Made by a program: the position numbers and the translations under genes
Notes under the pieces: generated by a model
Told to the model about the DNA's origin: nothing
Seen by the model: only the letters and a program-made list of their open reading frames with translations
Database searches by the model: none
In this document: piece after piece, positions 23,585 through 31,350 of the stretch
Numbering within the stretch: position 1 is the stretch's first letter
How the letters are laid out: each line of letters opens with the position of its first letter
From: Candidatus Eisenbergiella merdavium
Lineage (GTDB): Bacteria > Bacillota > Clostridia > Lachnospirales > Lachnospiraceae
Direction of reading: 5' to 3'
Assembly: GCA_019119595.1 (NCBI GenBank)
Contig: DWWS01000055.1
Coordinates: 1-64,000, forward strand
DNA length: 64,000 nt

Positions 23585-24694
23585 ATGTCGGATAAAATTC
23601 TGGTTACAAGATCCGCGCTGCCGCCGATCGAGGAATATATGGAAGAGATCCGGGGGCTGTGGGATACGCACTGGATTACCAATATGGGCGTGGAGCATGA
23701 AAAGCTCAGACAGAAGCTGAGGGATTACATGGGTGTGGAGGATATTGATCTGCTGGCAAACGGCCATATGGCGCTGGAGCTTGGCATGCAGGCGATGAAC
23801 CTTCATGGTGAAGTCATCACGACCCCGTTTACCTTCGCATCCACCACGCACGCGATCGTGAGAAATAAGCTGGAGCCGGTTTTCTGCGATATTGATCCGG
23901 AGGATTTTACGATAGACGTATCCAGGATAGAAGAGCTGATAACGGACCGGACAAGCGCTATCGTTCCGGTTCATGTATACGGAAACGTCTGTGATGTGGA
24001 AGAGATCGAACGCATTGCGAAAAAATACGACCTGAAGGTGATATATGATGCAGCGCATACCTTCGGTACCGTTTATAAGGGAAAAGGAATAGGAACCTTT
24101 GGGGATGCTTCCTGCTTCAGCTTTCATGCTACAAAGGTCTTTAACACCATAGAGGGAGGCGCGGTCTGCTATAAGGACAGGGAATTCGGACTGGATCTGT
24201 ACCGTCTGAAAAACTTCGGGATCCGCGGCCCGGAAAAGGTGGATGCGGTCGGGGCTAATGCCAAAATGAATGAATTCTGCGCAGCTATGGGAATCTGCAA
24301 TCTGCGCCATGTGGATGAAATGATCAGTAAGCGTGAGAGGGTTGTCAAACGGTACAGGGAGAATCTGGAAGGAATAGAGGGGATAAGGCTGAACCCGATT
24401 CAAAGGAATGTCCGATCCAATTATGCTTATTTCCCGGTGATCTTTGAAGAAAAAGCATTTGGTGCAAGCCGCAATGAGGTTTACAAGGAATTATGGAGAA
24501 ACGGGATTTGTGCAAGAAAATATTTTTACCCTCTGACAAGTATGTTTGAATGCTTTCATGATAAATATGATGCGGATCAAACACCGGTCGCACTGCACGT
24601 ATGCAAACGGGTTTTGACGCTGCCGCTGTATCCGGAGCTGGATTTGGAAAATGTGGACCGTATCTGCAGGATCATTCTTCAGTGCAGGGGATGA
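23585..24694 (+). CDS. DegT/DnrJ/EryC1/StrS sugar aminotransferase
   Basis: This 369-residue PLP enzyme of the sugar aminotransferase family has TTPFTFASTTHAI for phosphate and cofactor contact, Asp155 in IYDAAHTFG and the cofactor lysine Lys184 in SFHATKVFNTIEGG, so the active site is complete. It would convert a keto-sugar nucleotide to an amino sugar, using glutamate. GAGGAAGGAAA precedes the start. The next two genes (ATP-grasp, WbqC) often occur with such enzymes and probably modify the amino group. Confidence 0.93.
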   Translation: MSDKILVTRSALPPIEEYMEEIRGLWDTHWITNMGVEHEKLRQKLRDYMGVEDIDLLANGHMALELGMQAMNLHGEVITTPFTFASTTHAIVRNKLEPVFCDIDPEDFTIDVSRIEELITDRTSAIVPVHVYGNVCDVEEIERIAKKYDLKVIYDAAHTFGTVYKGKGIGTFGDASCFSFHATKVFNTIEGGAVCYKDREFGLDLYRLKNFGIRGPEKVDAVGANAKMNEFCAAMGICNLRHVDEMISKRERVVKRYRENLEGIEGIRLNPIQRNVRSNYAYFPVIFEEKAFGASRNEVYKELWRNGICARKYFYPLTSMFECFHDKYDADQTPVALHVCKRVLTLPLYPELDLENVDRICRIILQCRG

Positions 24695-24813
24695 AACAGT
24701 CAGCAACACAGCTGAAGAGGAGCTGGCAATTTACTGTACGGATTTTGCTAAGCTGAGGAAGACAGCGCGGCCGGAAGGCGGTATCTTCCGTATAGAAGGA
24801 CGAGGAGGAATGA

Positions 24814-26079
24814 ATGAAGACAAAGGAAAAACTGCTGATTTTGGGCCGTTCCGATGGGACAAAGGAGGCTCTGGATTATGCAAAGGAGACAGGGCTTTAC
24901 ACTGTTCTGACAGACTATCTGCCGCCGGAGGAAAACACCCTTAAAAAAACAGCGGATGAATACTGGATGACGGACGTTTCCGATATCGACGAGCTGGAGG
25001 AAAGGTGCAGGAGAGAAAATATTTCGGGGATTTTTGCGGCTACCAGTGAATTTTGCCTGGATGCGGCGAAGGAGCTTTGCGACCGGCTGAATCTGCCGTT
25101 TTATGCGTCGGATGAAGGATGGGCCTGCGCGCGGGATAAGCTGCGGTTTAAAAAGCATTGCCTGGAATGCGGAGTAGACACGCCGCGCATATGGCAGGTC
25201 GGAGGCAGGCTTACAGAGGAAATTCTGAAGCAGATCAGGTACCCGGTCATTGTTAAGCCGACGGATTCCTGCGCCCAGCAGGGGATTTCAGTATGTGAAA
25301 ACGAAGCCGAGCTGCTTTACGGCTTTGAAGCGGCTTTAGAAGCATCAGCGTCGAAAACGGTAATGATCGAGGATTATATTGTTGGAGAAGAGGTGGCGCC
25401 GTTTTACTTTTTCCTGAATGGAGAAGCCATTCTGGTCGAATTGGATGATCTCGTTTATCTGCCGGTCAACGGACGAAACAATTTTGTTTTTGTAAAGAAT
25501 TTCAGTAAATTTACCCCACAGTACCAGGAAAAGATCGAACCCAAAATGAAAAAGCTGTTTCTCCGGATGGGATGCCGGAATGGAGCCGCTTTTTTACAGG
25601 GGATCAGAAAAGAGGACAGGGTCTATTTCCTGGAGCTGGGATATCGGCTTGATGGAATCGGCGCATGGAAAAGAAACAGAATGGAAGGAAGGTATAGCTC
25701 CGTCGAGCTGCTGGTTGACTTTGCGCTGGGACATCAAAAGAAGATAGGCAAAGAAATATATATGAAAAAGGATGCCGTGAACAGACCGGGCGGTACGTAT
25801 TTGCTCTGGGCCCGTCCAGGCAAGATTGCCAAAATCGAAGGGCTCAAGATGGTTAAAGGTATGGAATCAGTTGAAGTCATTGTGGAACGCTTTCAGGTGG
25901 GAGATGAGATCCCGCAGAAGGTGTCCATGCGGCAGGTGGCCTTTTGCATTTGTGTGATTGCGGAAAAAGTCAGCGATTTGAAAGAGAAGGTTGCAAGGAT
26001 CAATGAAGCTCTCCATATTTACGACAAAGAAGGAAAAGATATGCTGCATTATCTGACTGATCTTGAGTCTTTGGAATAA
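24814..26079 (+). CDS. ATP-grasp ligase
   Basis: This 421-residue carboxylate-amine ligase-like protein has an N-terminal Rossmann-like pre-ATP-grasp domain (LLILGRSDGTKEALDYAKE), then YPVIVKPTDSCAQQGIS and MIEDYIVGEEVAPF for ATP binding, and LELGYRLDGIGAW near the metal site. Family members join an acid to an amine with ATP. The start follows GGAGGAATGA. A gap of about 120 bp separates it from the aminotransferase gene. It may attach an amino acid or small acid to the amino sugar made by its neighbour; this is inferred. Confidence 0.88.
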   Translation: MKTKEKLLILGRSDGTKEALDYAKETGLYTVLTDYLPPEENTLKKTADEYWMTDVSDIDELEERCRRENISGIFAATSEFCLDAAKELCDRLNLPFYASDEGWACARDKLRFKKHCLECGVDTPRIWQVGGRLTEEILKQIRYPVIVKPTDSCAQQGISVCENEAELLYGFEAALEASASKTVMIEDYIVGEEVAPFYFFLNGEAILVELDDLVYLPVNGRNNFVFVKNFSKFTPQYQEKIEPKMKKLFLRMGCRNGAAFLQGIRKEDRVYFLELGYRLDGIGAWKRNRMEGRYSSVELLVDFALGHQKKIGKEIYMKKDAVNRPGGTYLLWARPGKIAKIEGLKMVKGMESVEVIVERFQVGDEIPQKVSMRQVAFCICVIAEKVSDLKEKVARINEALHIYDKEGKDMLHYLTDLESLE

Positions 26080-26137
26080 TGGAAGGAGCAGATTCAGAAT
26101 AAGTGGTTGCAGTGCGAAATAGCGGAGGGTATTTCAG

Positions 26138-26857
26138 ATGAAATTAGGGATTATGCAGCCGTACTTCCTGCCATATATCGGCTATTGGCAATTATTGAAC
26201 GCCGTGGACAGGTATGTCGTTTATGATGATGTAAACTTTATAAAGCGTGGGTGGATCAATCGGAATCGAATTCTTATCGAAGGAAAGCCGGCGTATTTTA
26301 CCCTTTCAATTTTGGAGGCCAGCCAGAACAAACGGATCAATGAGATCAAAGTGAATCAAGATAAGAAGCTTTTGTATAAAAATATGAAAACTGTCGAGTT
26401 GGTATATAAAAAGGCTCCCTGTTTTTCGGAGGTGTTCGTTCTCCTGGAAAAGATCATGGACAGCAGAGAGGAATGTCTTTCGCGCTTTATTTTTGATTCA
26501 ATAAGAATGATCTGCGATTATCTGGAAATAAAAACAGAATTGTTGGTTTCGTCTACATTAGAAAAAAACAACGCGCTGAAAGGAGAGGATAAGGTTCTGG
26601 AAATATGTTCGCTGTTAGGGGCGGACGAATACTACAACGCGATCGGTGGAAGGGCGCTTTATTCCTGTGAACATTTCCGGAGCAAAGGAATTGAGCTGAA
26701 ATTTGTAAAAACGGATCCGATCGAATATCCCCAGTTTAAAAATGAATTTCAGCCGAATCTGTCCATCCTGGATGTGATGATGTTTAATTCTGTGCCGGAG
26801 ATCAAAAAAATGCTGGAGCGGTATACGCTGATAACGGATGAGATAAACGAGGAATGA
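26138..26857 (+). CDS. WbqC-like family protein
   Basis: This 239-residue protein matches the WbqC family. It has the MQPYFLPYIGYWQLLNAVD start, YDDVNFIKRGWINRNRI, and FQPNLSILDVMMF near the end. WbqC-like proteins occur in O-antigen and capsule clusters next to aminotransferases and ATP-grasp enzymes and are thought to acylate amino sugars, but the chemistry is poorly defined. GGAGGGTATTTCAG precedes the start. It ends 1 bp before the glycosidase gene. Confidence 0.9.
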   Translation: MKLGIMQPYFLPYIGYWQLLNAVDRYVVYDDVNFIKRGWINRNRILIEGKPAYFTLSILEASQNKRINEIKVNQDKKLLYKNMKTVELVYKKAPCFSEVFVLLEKIMDSREECLSRFIFDSIRMICDYLEIKTELLVSSTLEKNNALKGEDKVLEICSLLGADEYYNAIGGRALYSCEHFRSKGIELKFVKTDPIEYPQFKNEFQPNLSILDVMMFNSVPEIKKMLERYTLITDEINEE

Positions 26858-26858
26858 A

Positions 26859-28307
26859 ATGGAAAAAAGCAGAAAAATCATAATAGCGGCGGCTTTAGGA
26901 ATTCTTTTCATCGGAGGATTGGGCTTTCTTTTCCGCGGAACGCTGAAGGTGCTGGCGATGGAGGTCGTTTATTTCTCCAGGGGAGATATCCCTGAAATAA
27001 CGGCGGATTTCAATGATGTGACCGGAGATATGAAGGCGCTGCACGGAATCAATAACGGGCCCAAATCGGGCTATACCGGGGAGGAAGAGGATTCCGGCGT
27101 GTGGCGGCTGGACATGACAAAGCTGTATCAGGAGCTTCATATTCCGATGGTCAGGACCCATGATGCGGAGTACCCGTATGGTCAGGACAAATTTGTGGAC
27201 ATTCATTGTATCTTCCCTGATATGAGCAGGGATCCGGAGGATCCTTCCGCATACCATTTTGAAGAAACAGACGAGTATCTTGCCGCTATTGTGGAAAGCG
27301 GCGCGCAGATTTTTTTTCGCCTGGGAGAATCCATAGATCATTCCGGTGAGAATAAATATATCAATCCGCCGGAGGACTATACAAAATGGGCGCAGGTCTG
27401 CGAGCATATCATACGGCATTATAATGAGGGCTGGGCCGACGGTTTCCATTACGGCATTGTATACTGGGAAATATGGAACGAGCCGGAAAACATTACTATG
27501 TGGACGGGGAGTATGGAGCAGTTTTATGAGCTGTACCGGACGACGGCCCGGTATCTGAAGCAGATTTATCCTGAGCTGAAGATCGGCGGCTGCGCGATGG
27601 GAAGCGTGGAAGAGGAACCGGTTGTGCAGTTCCTGCAGAGCCTGAAGGCGGACGGAAAGGATACCCCCCTGGATTTCTTCAGCTGGCATACCTACACCGC
27701 CGATCCGGATTCTTATGCGGAACGCGCGGCATCCATCCGGGAGCTGCTGGATGAAAACGGATATGAAGATACGGAAAGTATTCTGGATGAATGGAATTAT
27801 ATCGAAAGCTGGAATGATTTGGAGCAGGCGGCGCAAATGATACATTCCCCAGCGGGCGCCGCGTTCATTGCGGCCGGACTGATCAGCATGCAGAAAAGTC
27901 CGGTGGATCTTGCGATGTATTATGACGGTCAGCATGCGCTTGCGGATCTGTGGTGCGGACTGTATGATTCGGAGGGACGGACGGAGCCGGGATATTATGC
28001 CTTTTCCTTTTATGACCGGCTGTATCGGCTGGGCAGTCAGGTACGCATGGATGAAGGGATAGATTATTTTTACTGCTGCGCGGCCACTGGAGAGAAGGAT
28101 GGTATCCTTCTGACAAATTTTAACCCGGCGGAGGATGCTTCGTCCGTCACGATCCGCCTTAAGATAAACGGCGGAGGAAAGCGCGCTGCGATCACAAGGA
28201 TAAACGACCGATATGTGGACGGAGTGACGACAGAGGAAAGATGGTTTTTCAACCATGCGGTATTGGAAATACAGGCGGGAGAAGTCGTTTACATAGAATT
28301 AAGCTGA
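26859..28307 (+). CDS. Membrane-anchored GH39-like glycoside hydrolase
   Basis: This 482-residue protein has an N-terminal anchor (about residues 7-30) and a clan GH-A TIM barrel most like GH39. The acid/base is probably Glu208 in EIWNEPE and the nucleophile Glu311 in ILDEWNY, about 100 residues apart. HGINNGP near residue 60 matches the substrate-binding start of such enzymes. The catalytic domain would lie outside the membrane. Placed at the end of a polysaccharide operon, it may trim or release the polymer rather than digest food. The specificity is not readable from the sequence. Confidence 0.82.
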   Translation: MEKSRKIIIAAALGILFIGGLGFLFRGTLKVLAMEVVYFSRGDIPEITADFNDVTGDMKALHGINNGPKSGYTGEEEDSGVWRLDMTKLYQELHIPMVRTHDAEYPYGQDKFVDIHCIFPDMSRDPEDPSAYHFEETDEYLAAIVESGAQIFFRLGESIDHSGENKYINPPEDYTKWAQVCEHIIRHYNEGWADGFHYGIVYWEIWNEPENITMWTGSMEQFYELYRTTARYLKQIYPELKIGGCAMGSVEEEPVVQFLQSLKADGKDTPLDFFSWHTYTADPDSYAERAASIRELLDENGYEDTESILDEWNYIESWNDLEQAAQMIHSPAGAAFIAAGLISMQKSPVDLAMYYDGQHALADLWCGLYDSEGRTEPGYYAFSFYDRLYRLGSQVRMDEGIDYFYCCAATGEKDGILLTNFNPAEDASSVTIRLKINGGGKRAAITRINDRYVDGVTTEERWFFNHAVLEIQAGEVVYIELS

Positions 28308-28502
28308 CAGAAAGGGTAATGCCGGAATTAGTAAAACGAGCTTTAGAACTAAAATGCGAGCCGGGTCTGTGCAAAACCTGGCTTTGGGTGTAGAATTTAT
28401 GTATGCAGTCAAATAAAAGCTTACAGAAAGCTCATGTGATCGATAAGAGCATAGAATCCGCACGATTTCAGAGTGGTTCGGATGAAAAGGGAAGAATAAC
28501 AT

Positions 28503-29609
28503 ATGAAGAAACAAAAAGAGAAGAAGCGGAAAATAACCTTTATCATAAAATGTTCAGGCATTCTTTTGCTGGTCCTTTTGCTGCTTTTGCTTGCCGCCTT
28601 TCTGTGGCTGCACTCCTGCCTGGGGAAAATCAACTACCAGAAGAGCGGAATGGAAAACGGGGAGCCGGGGCGGCCTGTACAGGAAGAAATCCCAGAGGAA
28701 TCTCCGGAGGACCAGGACGCCTCCCTGCGGGATTCTGCCGCCGAAGAAATCGCCGCCCTGGAAGAACGCCTCCAGGAACAGACCTCCGGTATGGAGGAAC
28801 TTGTGTTTGACGAGGATGTTTTCAACATCCTTCTGATCGGCTATGACAGCCGGGATAAGAACAGCAGGGGGCGCTCTGACACCAACATTCTGGTGTCTGT
28901 CAACCGGGATACAAGAGAGATCACAATGACCTCCATCATGAGGGACAGCTACGTGGCGATTCCCGGCCATGGAAACAACCGGATCAATGCGGCCTATGCC
29001 TACGGGGGAAGCTCCCTTCTTGTGGAAACGGTCGAGAAAAACCTTCAGGTCAGCGTGGATCATTATGCAGCGGTAAATTTTTATTCCTTTATGGATATCA
29101 TAGACATGATAGACGGTGTGGATATCGAGGTTTCCGACGCGGAAGCGGAAGTGATGAACCGGTATATCAGGGAGCTGAACCGTCTGGAAGGCTGCGGAGA
29201 GGAGACGGACCGGCTGGACGCAGGCGGAATGCTTCATTTGAACGGCAAGCAGGCGCTGGCATATACGAGAGTCAGATATGTGGGAAATGCGGATTTTGAA
29301 CGGACGCAGAGGCAGAGAACGGTTCTGGAAAAAACGTTTGAAAAGGCAAAGGAGATGAACCTGCTGGAGCTGAGCCGCCTGCTGGAACGTCTGCTTCCGG
29401 AGATAAGTACGGATATGAGCGAGAGGGAGATTTTATTTTTCCTTCTGCAGGGAACCTCTTTTTTTCAATATGATCTGAAATCCCTGCGTGTTCCTGCGGA
29501 CGGCACCTATGAGGCGCTGCGCATCAACGGCATGGAGGTTCTTGGAATAGACCTGGAAAAGAACCGGGCGCTTTTAAAAGAGGAAGTCTACGGCTCCGGT
29601 CAGGATTGA
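28503..29609 (+). CDS. LytR-CpsA-Psr (LCP) family cell-wall polymer ligase
   Basis: This 368-residue protein has a Lys-rich cytosolic start, one transmembrane segment (about 11-34), an acidic linker and an LCP domain. The domain shows LLIGYDSRDKNSRGRSDTNIL, TSIMRDSYVAI, NRINAAYAYGG and LNGKQALAYTRVRY with FERTQRQR, all the conserved Arg and Asp motifs that grip the lipid pyrophosphate. Such proteins transfer polysaccharide from its lipid carrier to peptidoglycan. The gene is 195 bp from the glycosidase gene and may have its own weak promoter (TAGAAT near 28391). A terminator overlaps its stop. Confidence 0.92.
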   Translation: MKKQKEKKRKITFIIKCSGILLLVLLLLLLAAFLWLHSCLGKINYQKSGMENGEPGRPVQEEIPEESPEDQDASLRDSAAEEIAALEERLQEQTSGMEELVFDEDVFNILLIGYDSRDKNSRGRSDTNILVSVNRDTREITMTSIMRDSYVAIPGHGNNRINAAYAYGGSSLLVETVEKNLQVSVDHYAAVNFYSFMDIIDMIDGVDIEVSDAEAEVMNRYIRELNRLEGCGEETDRLDAGGMLHLNGKQALAYTRVRYVGNADFERTQRQRTVLEKTFEKAKEMNLLELSRLLERLLPEISTDMSEREILFFLLQGTSFFQYDLKSLRVPADGTYEALRINGMEVLGIDLEKNRALLKEEVYGSGQD

Positions 29610-29630
29610 CCGGAGCCTTCTGCAGTTCTT
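29592..29630 (+). terminator. Intrinsic terminator of the polysaccharide operon
   Basis: The arms GGCTCCGGTCA (29592-29602) and TGACCGGAGCC (29607-29617) are perfect, with a 4-base loop, and are followed by a T-rich stretch. The stem contains the stop codon of the LCP gene. Confidence 0.75.
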
Positions 29631-29677
29631 ATCTTTGTGATATCAGAAAAAACAGGATGGATTTCTCGCAGCCCTTC

Positions 29678-30286
29678 TCAGTCATCCAATTCCACCTCAT
29701 AGCCCATCACATCTCCGGTAGAGGCGTTGATCTCATAGGAATACTCCGTCCAGCCAACCTTCCACTCCACTTCATATACGGCATATCCATGATCATAGTC
29801 GAATTCGATTTCCATACGCCTGGTATCGCCCTCCGCTATGCCTGCATGCTTCAGGGCGGCCTGCCTGGCGGCCTCGGCCGTAATATACTCCGTTCCGGCG
29901 GCTGATGCTGCTTTGGTATTTGAGGAAACACTTCCGGCGGCACCTGCGGAGCCGCTTCCTGCGCTCGGTTCATAATATTCGGCGTCATGATCATAGGAAA
30001 GAATGGCTCCGCTTACCGCGTCGATCTCGTAGTCATATTCCATGCTTCCCTGGTAAAATTCTACCTCATATTCCGCGCGGCCGTCGTCATAGTCCAGCTT
30101 TGTGCGGATGAATGTCACGTCGCCGGCGGACAGCCCGGCATTTTCCAGCGCGATCTGCTGAGCCTTTTCGCTGCCGATATAATTCCCGGAGGGAGCGGCG
30201 AAGACGGAGCCTCCTGCAAAAAGAAGCGCGCCGAGAGCAAGAGCGGAGGCTGTGAGAGCCATTTTCTTTTTATTCATTTTCCTCAT
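29678..30286 (-). CDS. Secreted protein with two PepSY domains
   Basis: This 202-residue protein has an N-terminal signal peptide (positively charged start, hydrophobic core, cleavage likely after VFAAP). Two PepSY domains follow, about residues 35-105 and 130-202, each with the pattern AxxxALxHAG...YEVEF...YEYEID..TG. The Ser/Ala-rich linker joins them. PepSY domains are often linked to regulation of extracellular proteases or signalling. There is no partner gene beside it. Its promoter region carries response-regulator-like direct repeats (30377-30409). A second in-frame Met at 30277 is an alternative start. Confidence 0.88.
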   Translation of the reverse strand: MRKMNKKKMALTASALALGALLFAGGSVFAAPSGNYIGSEKAQQIALENAGLSAGDVTFIRTKLDYDDGRAEYEVEFYQGSMEYDYEIDAVSGAILSYDHDAEYYEPSAGSGSAGAAGSVSSNTKAASAAGTEYITAEAARQAALKHAGIAEGDTRRMEIEFDYDHGYAVYEVEWKVGWTEYSYEINASTGDVMGYEVELDD

Positions 30287-30376
30287 ATCATTTTCCTTCC
30301 TTTCTTAATCGCATTGATAAAGGTCTTTGTATCGTACGGCCCATGCCGCAGGGCCGCTTGTTGTTTTCATGTCTGT

Positions 30377-30409
30377 ATCATAATGGGCGAAGATTAAAGG
30401 AACATTAAA
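30377..30409 (-). promoter_or_regulatory. Promoter with OmpR-type direct repeat for the PepSY gene
   Basis: On the minus strand a TATGAT box (30377-30382) is preceded, 10 bases upstream, by two TTTAAT hexamers exactly 11 bp apart (30393-30398 and 30404-30409) where a -35 box would be. This is the layout of OmpR/PhoB-type response-regulator activation. Which regulator acts is unknown. Confidence 0.5.
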
Positions 30410-30476
30410 AAGCTTGGAGAAAAAGAATAAAGTCTTGATGATGGGAAGAGGAATAACAGAGGAATAAAAAGAACAT

Positions 30477-30505
30477 TGCCAGACAAAGGAAGTCATGCTA
30501 TACTT
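30477..30505 (+). promoter_or_regulatory. Promoter of the type I toxin mRNA
   Basis: TTGCCA (30477-30482), a 17-base spacer and TATACT (30500-30505) give a start near 30512 and a leader of about 87 bases. The leader contains CCCTCC stretches that could pair with the GGAGGG ribosome binding site of the toxin and hide it. Confidence 0.75.
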
Positions 30506-30598
30506 TCCGCATGGGAAACCAGAGAGCCAAAGGCGGCTTACCCTCCTGTTTTCGGAGGGGCTGACCCTCCAGACTGAAGAGGAAGGAGGGCGTTGCCA

Positions 30599-30694
30599 AT
30601 GAATGTTACATACGCTGATCTGTTTCAGTTTTGTATATTCGTTGTTGCCCTTGTTGGTCTGTGTTATCAGATTTTCAGGGATAGACGAAAATAG
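30599..30694 (+). CDS. Small holin-like type I toxin
   Basis: This 31-residue peptide starts MNVTYADLFQFCIFVVALVG and ends in the positively charged IFRDRRK: one transmembrane helix with a basic tail. It closely fits the putative holin-like toxins (TxpA/BsrG-like) of Firmicutes. GGAAGGAGGG lies 9 bases upstream. It has its own promoter and a long structured leader, and a convergent promoter (30796-30824) would make an antisense RNA to its 3' part. Together these form a type I toxin-antitoxin locus. The toxin would depolarise the membrane if the antisense RNA is lost. Confidence 0.82.
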   Translation: MNVTYADLFQFCIFVVALVGLCYQIFRDRRK

Positions 30695-30789
30695 CCGCCA
30701 ACTACTGACACTAGCTGACGGCTGACATCATATTGATGTAAGTTATGAGTAGGTGAGGGTAGGCCGCTTCTCTGGCTTTCCCTTTCTCT
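30686..30789 (-). ncRNA. Predicted antisense RNA antitoxin
   Basis: From the minus-strand promoter at 30796-30824, an RNA starting near 30789 would run left across the 3' untranslated part of the toxin mRNA. It could end at a stem AGCCG...CGGCT followed by ATTTT near 30686, overlapping the last toxin codons. This 3'-overlapping layout matches RatA/SR4-type antitoxins. The RNA ends are estimates. Confidence 0.6.
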
Positions 30790-30795
30790 ATCATC

Positions 30796-30824
30796 AATAT
30801 AGCACATCCGGCAGCCGTACACAA
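30796..30824 (-). promoter_or_regulatory. Antitoxin RNA promoter
   Basis: On the minus strand TTGTGT (30819-30824) is followed after 17 bases by TATATT (30796-30801), convergent with the toxin gene. No protein gene follows it, as expected for an antisense RNA promoter. Confidence 0.68.
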
Positions 30825-30902
30825 GCCTTTATTCCTGCGTTTGTCATTTTATAAAGCATTCACAAGTGCAGGCTGGTCTGGATAAGTGTAAAGAAAAAAT
30901 AC

Positions 30903-30931
30903 TTGACACCCACCCTCATCTATAGTATGAT
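30903..30931 (+). promoter_or_regulatory. Promoter of the ylxM-ffh operon
   Basis: A perfect TTGACA (30903-30908), a 17-base spacer and TATGAT (30926-30931) lie about 90 bp ahead of ylxM. It probably drives the SRP and ribosomal genes that follow. Confidence 0.85.
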
Positions 30932-31019
30932 ACATCAGGCGGCGCGCGGAATGCGTGTGGTGCGCCGCGTTTGTTTTGACGCGTGCCCTGGCGCAAAACG
31001 CTTCGGCATGGAGGGAAAC

Positions 31020-31334
31020 ATGGAAAAAATCGTAGAGCAGGGGCTGCTGTATGATTTCTACGGCGAGCTGCTGACGCCTCATCAGCGGAAGATATATGAG
31101 GATGCGGTGTTCAACGATCTTTCCTTAAGCGAGATCGCCGAGGAACAGGGAATCAGCAGACAGGGCGTCCACGACCTGATCAAAAGGTGTGACAGGGCGC
31201 TTGAGGAATATGAAAACAGACTGCATCTGATGCGGCGTTTCGGCCTGATCCGGCAGAAGCTGGAACGGATCCGGCAGCTTAGCGGCGATGAGGAAGTGCG
31301 GCGGCTGACCGAAGAGATCATCGAGGAATTGTAA
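31020..31334 (+). CDS. ylxM: YlxM/p13-like SRP-associated DNA-binding protein
   Basis: This 104-residue UPF0122 (YlxM) protein has a sigma-70 region 4-like helix-turn-helix. Its motifs are YDFYGELLTPHQRKIYEDAV, NDLSLSEIAEEQGISRQGVHDLIKRCDR and a coiled-coil-like tail. It always lies upstream of ffh, as here (16 bp gap), and is thought to modulate SRP. The start at 31020 follows GGAGGGAAAC; the frame stays open upstream into the promoter but has no other good start. Confidence 0.92.
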   Translation: MEKIVEQGLLYDFYGELLTPHQRKIYEDAVFNDLSLSEIAEEQGISRQGVHDLIKRCDRALEEYENRLHLMRRFGLIRQKLERIRQLSGDEEVRRLTEEIIEEL

Positions 31335-31350
31335 CAGTAAAGGAAATCGT

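Noticed and set aside
26895..28256. Open frame opposite the GH39-like gene
   Set aside because: Shadow frame; composition is not protein-like and no start signal exists.
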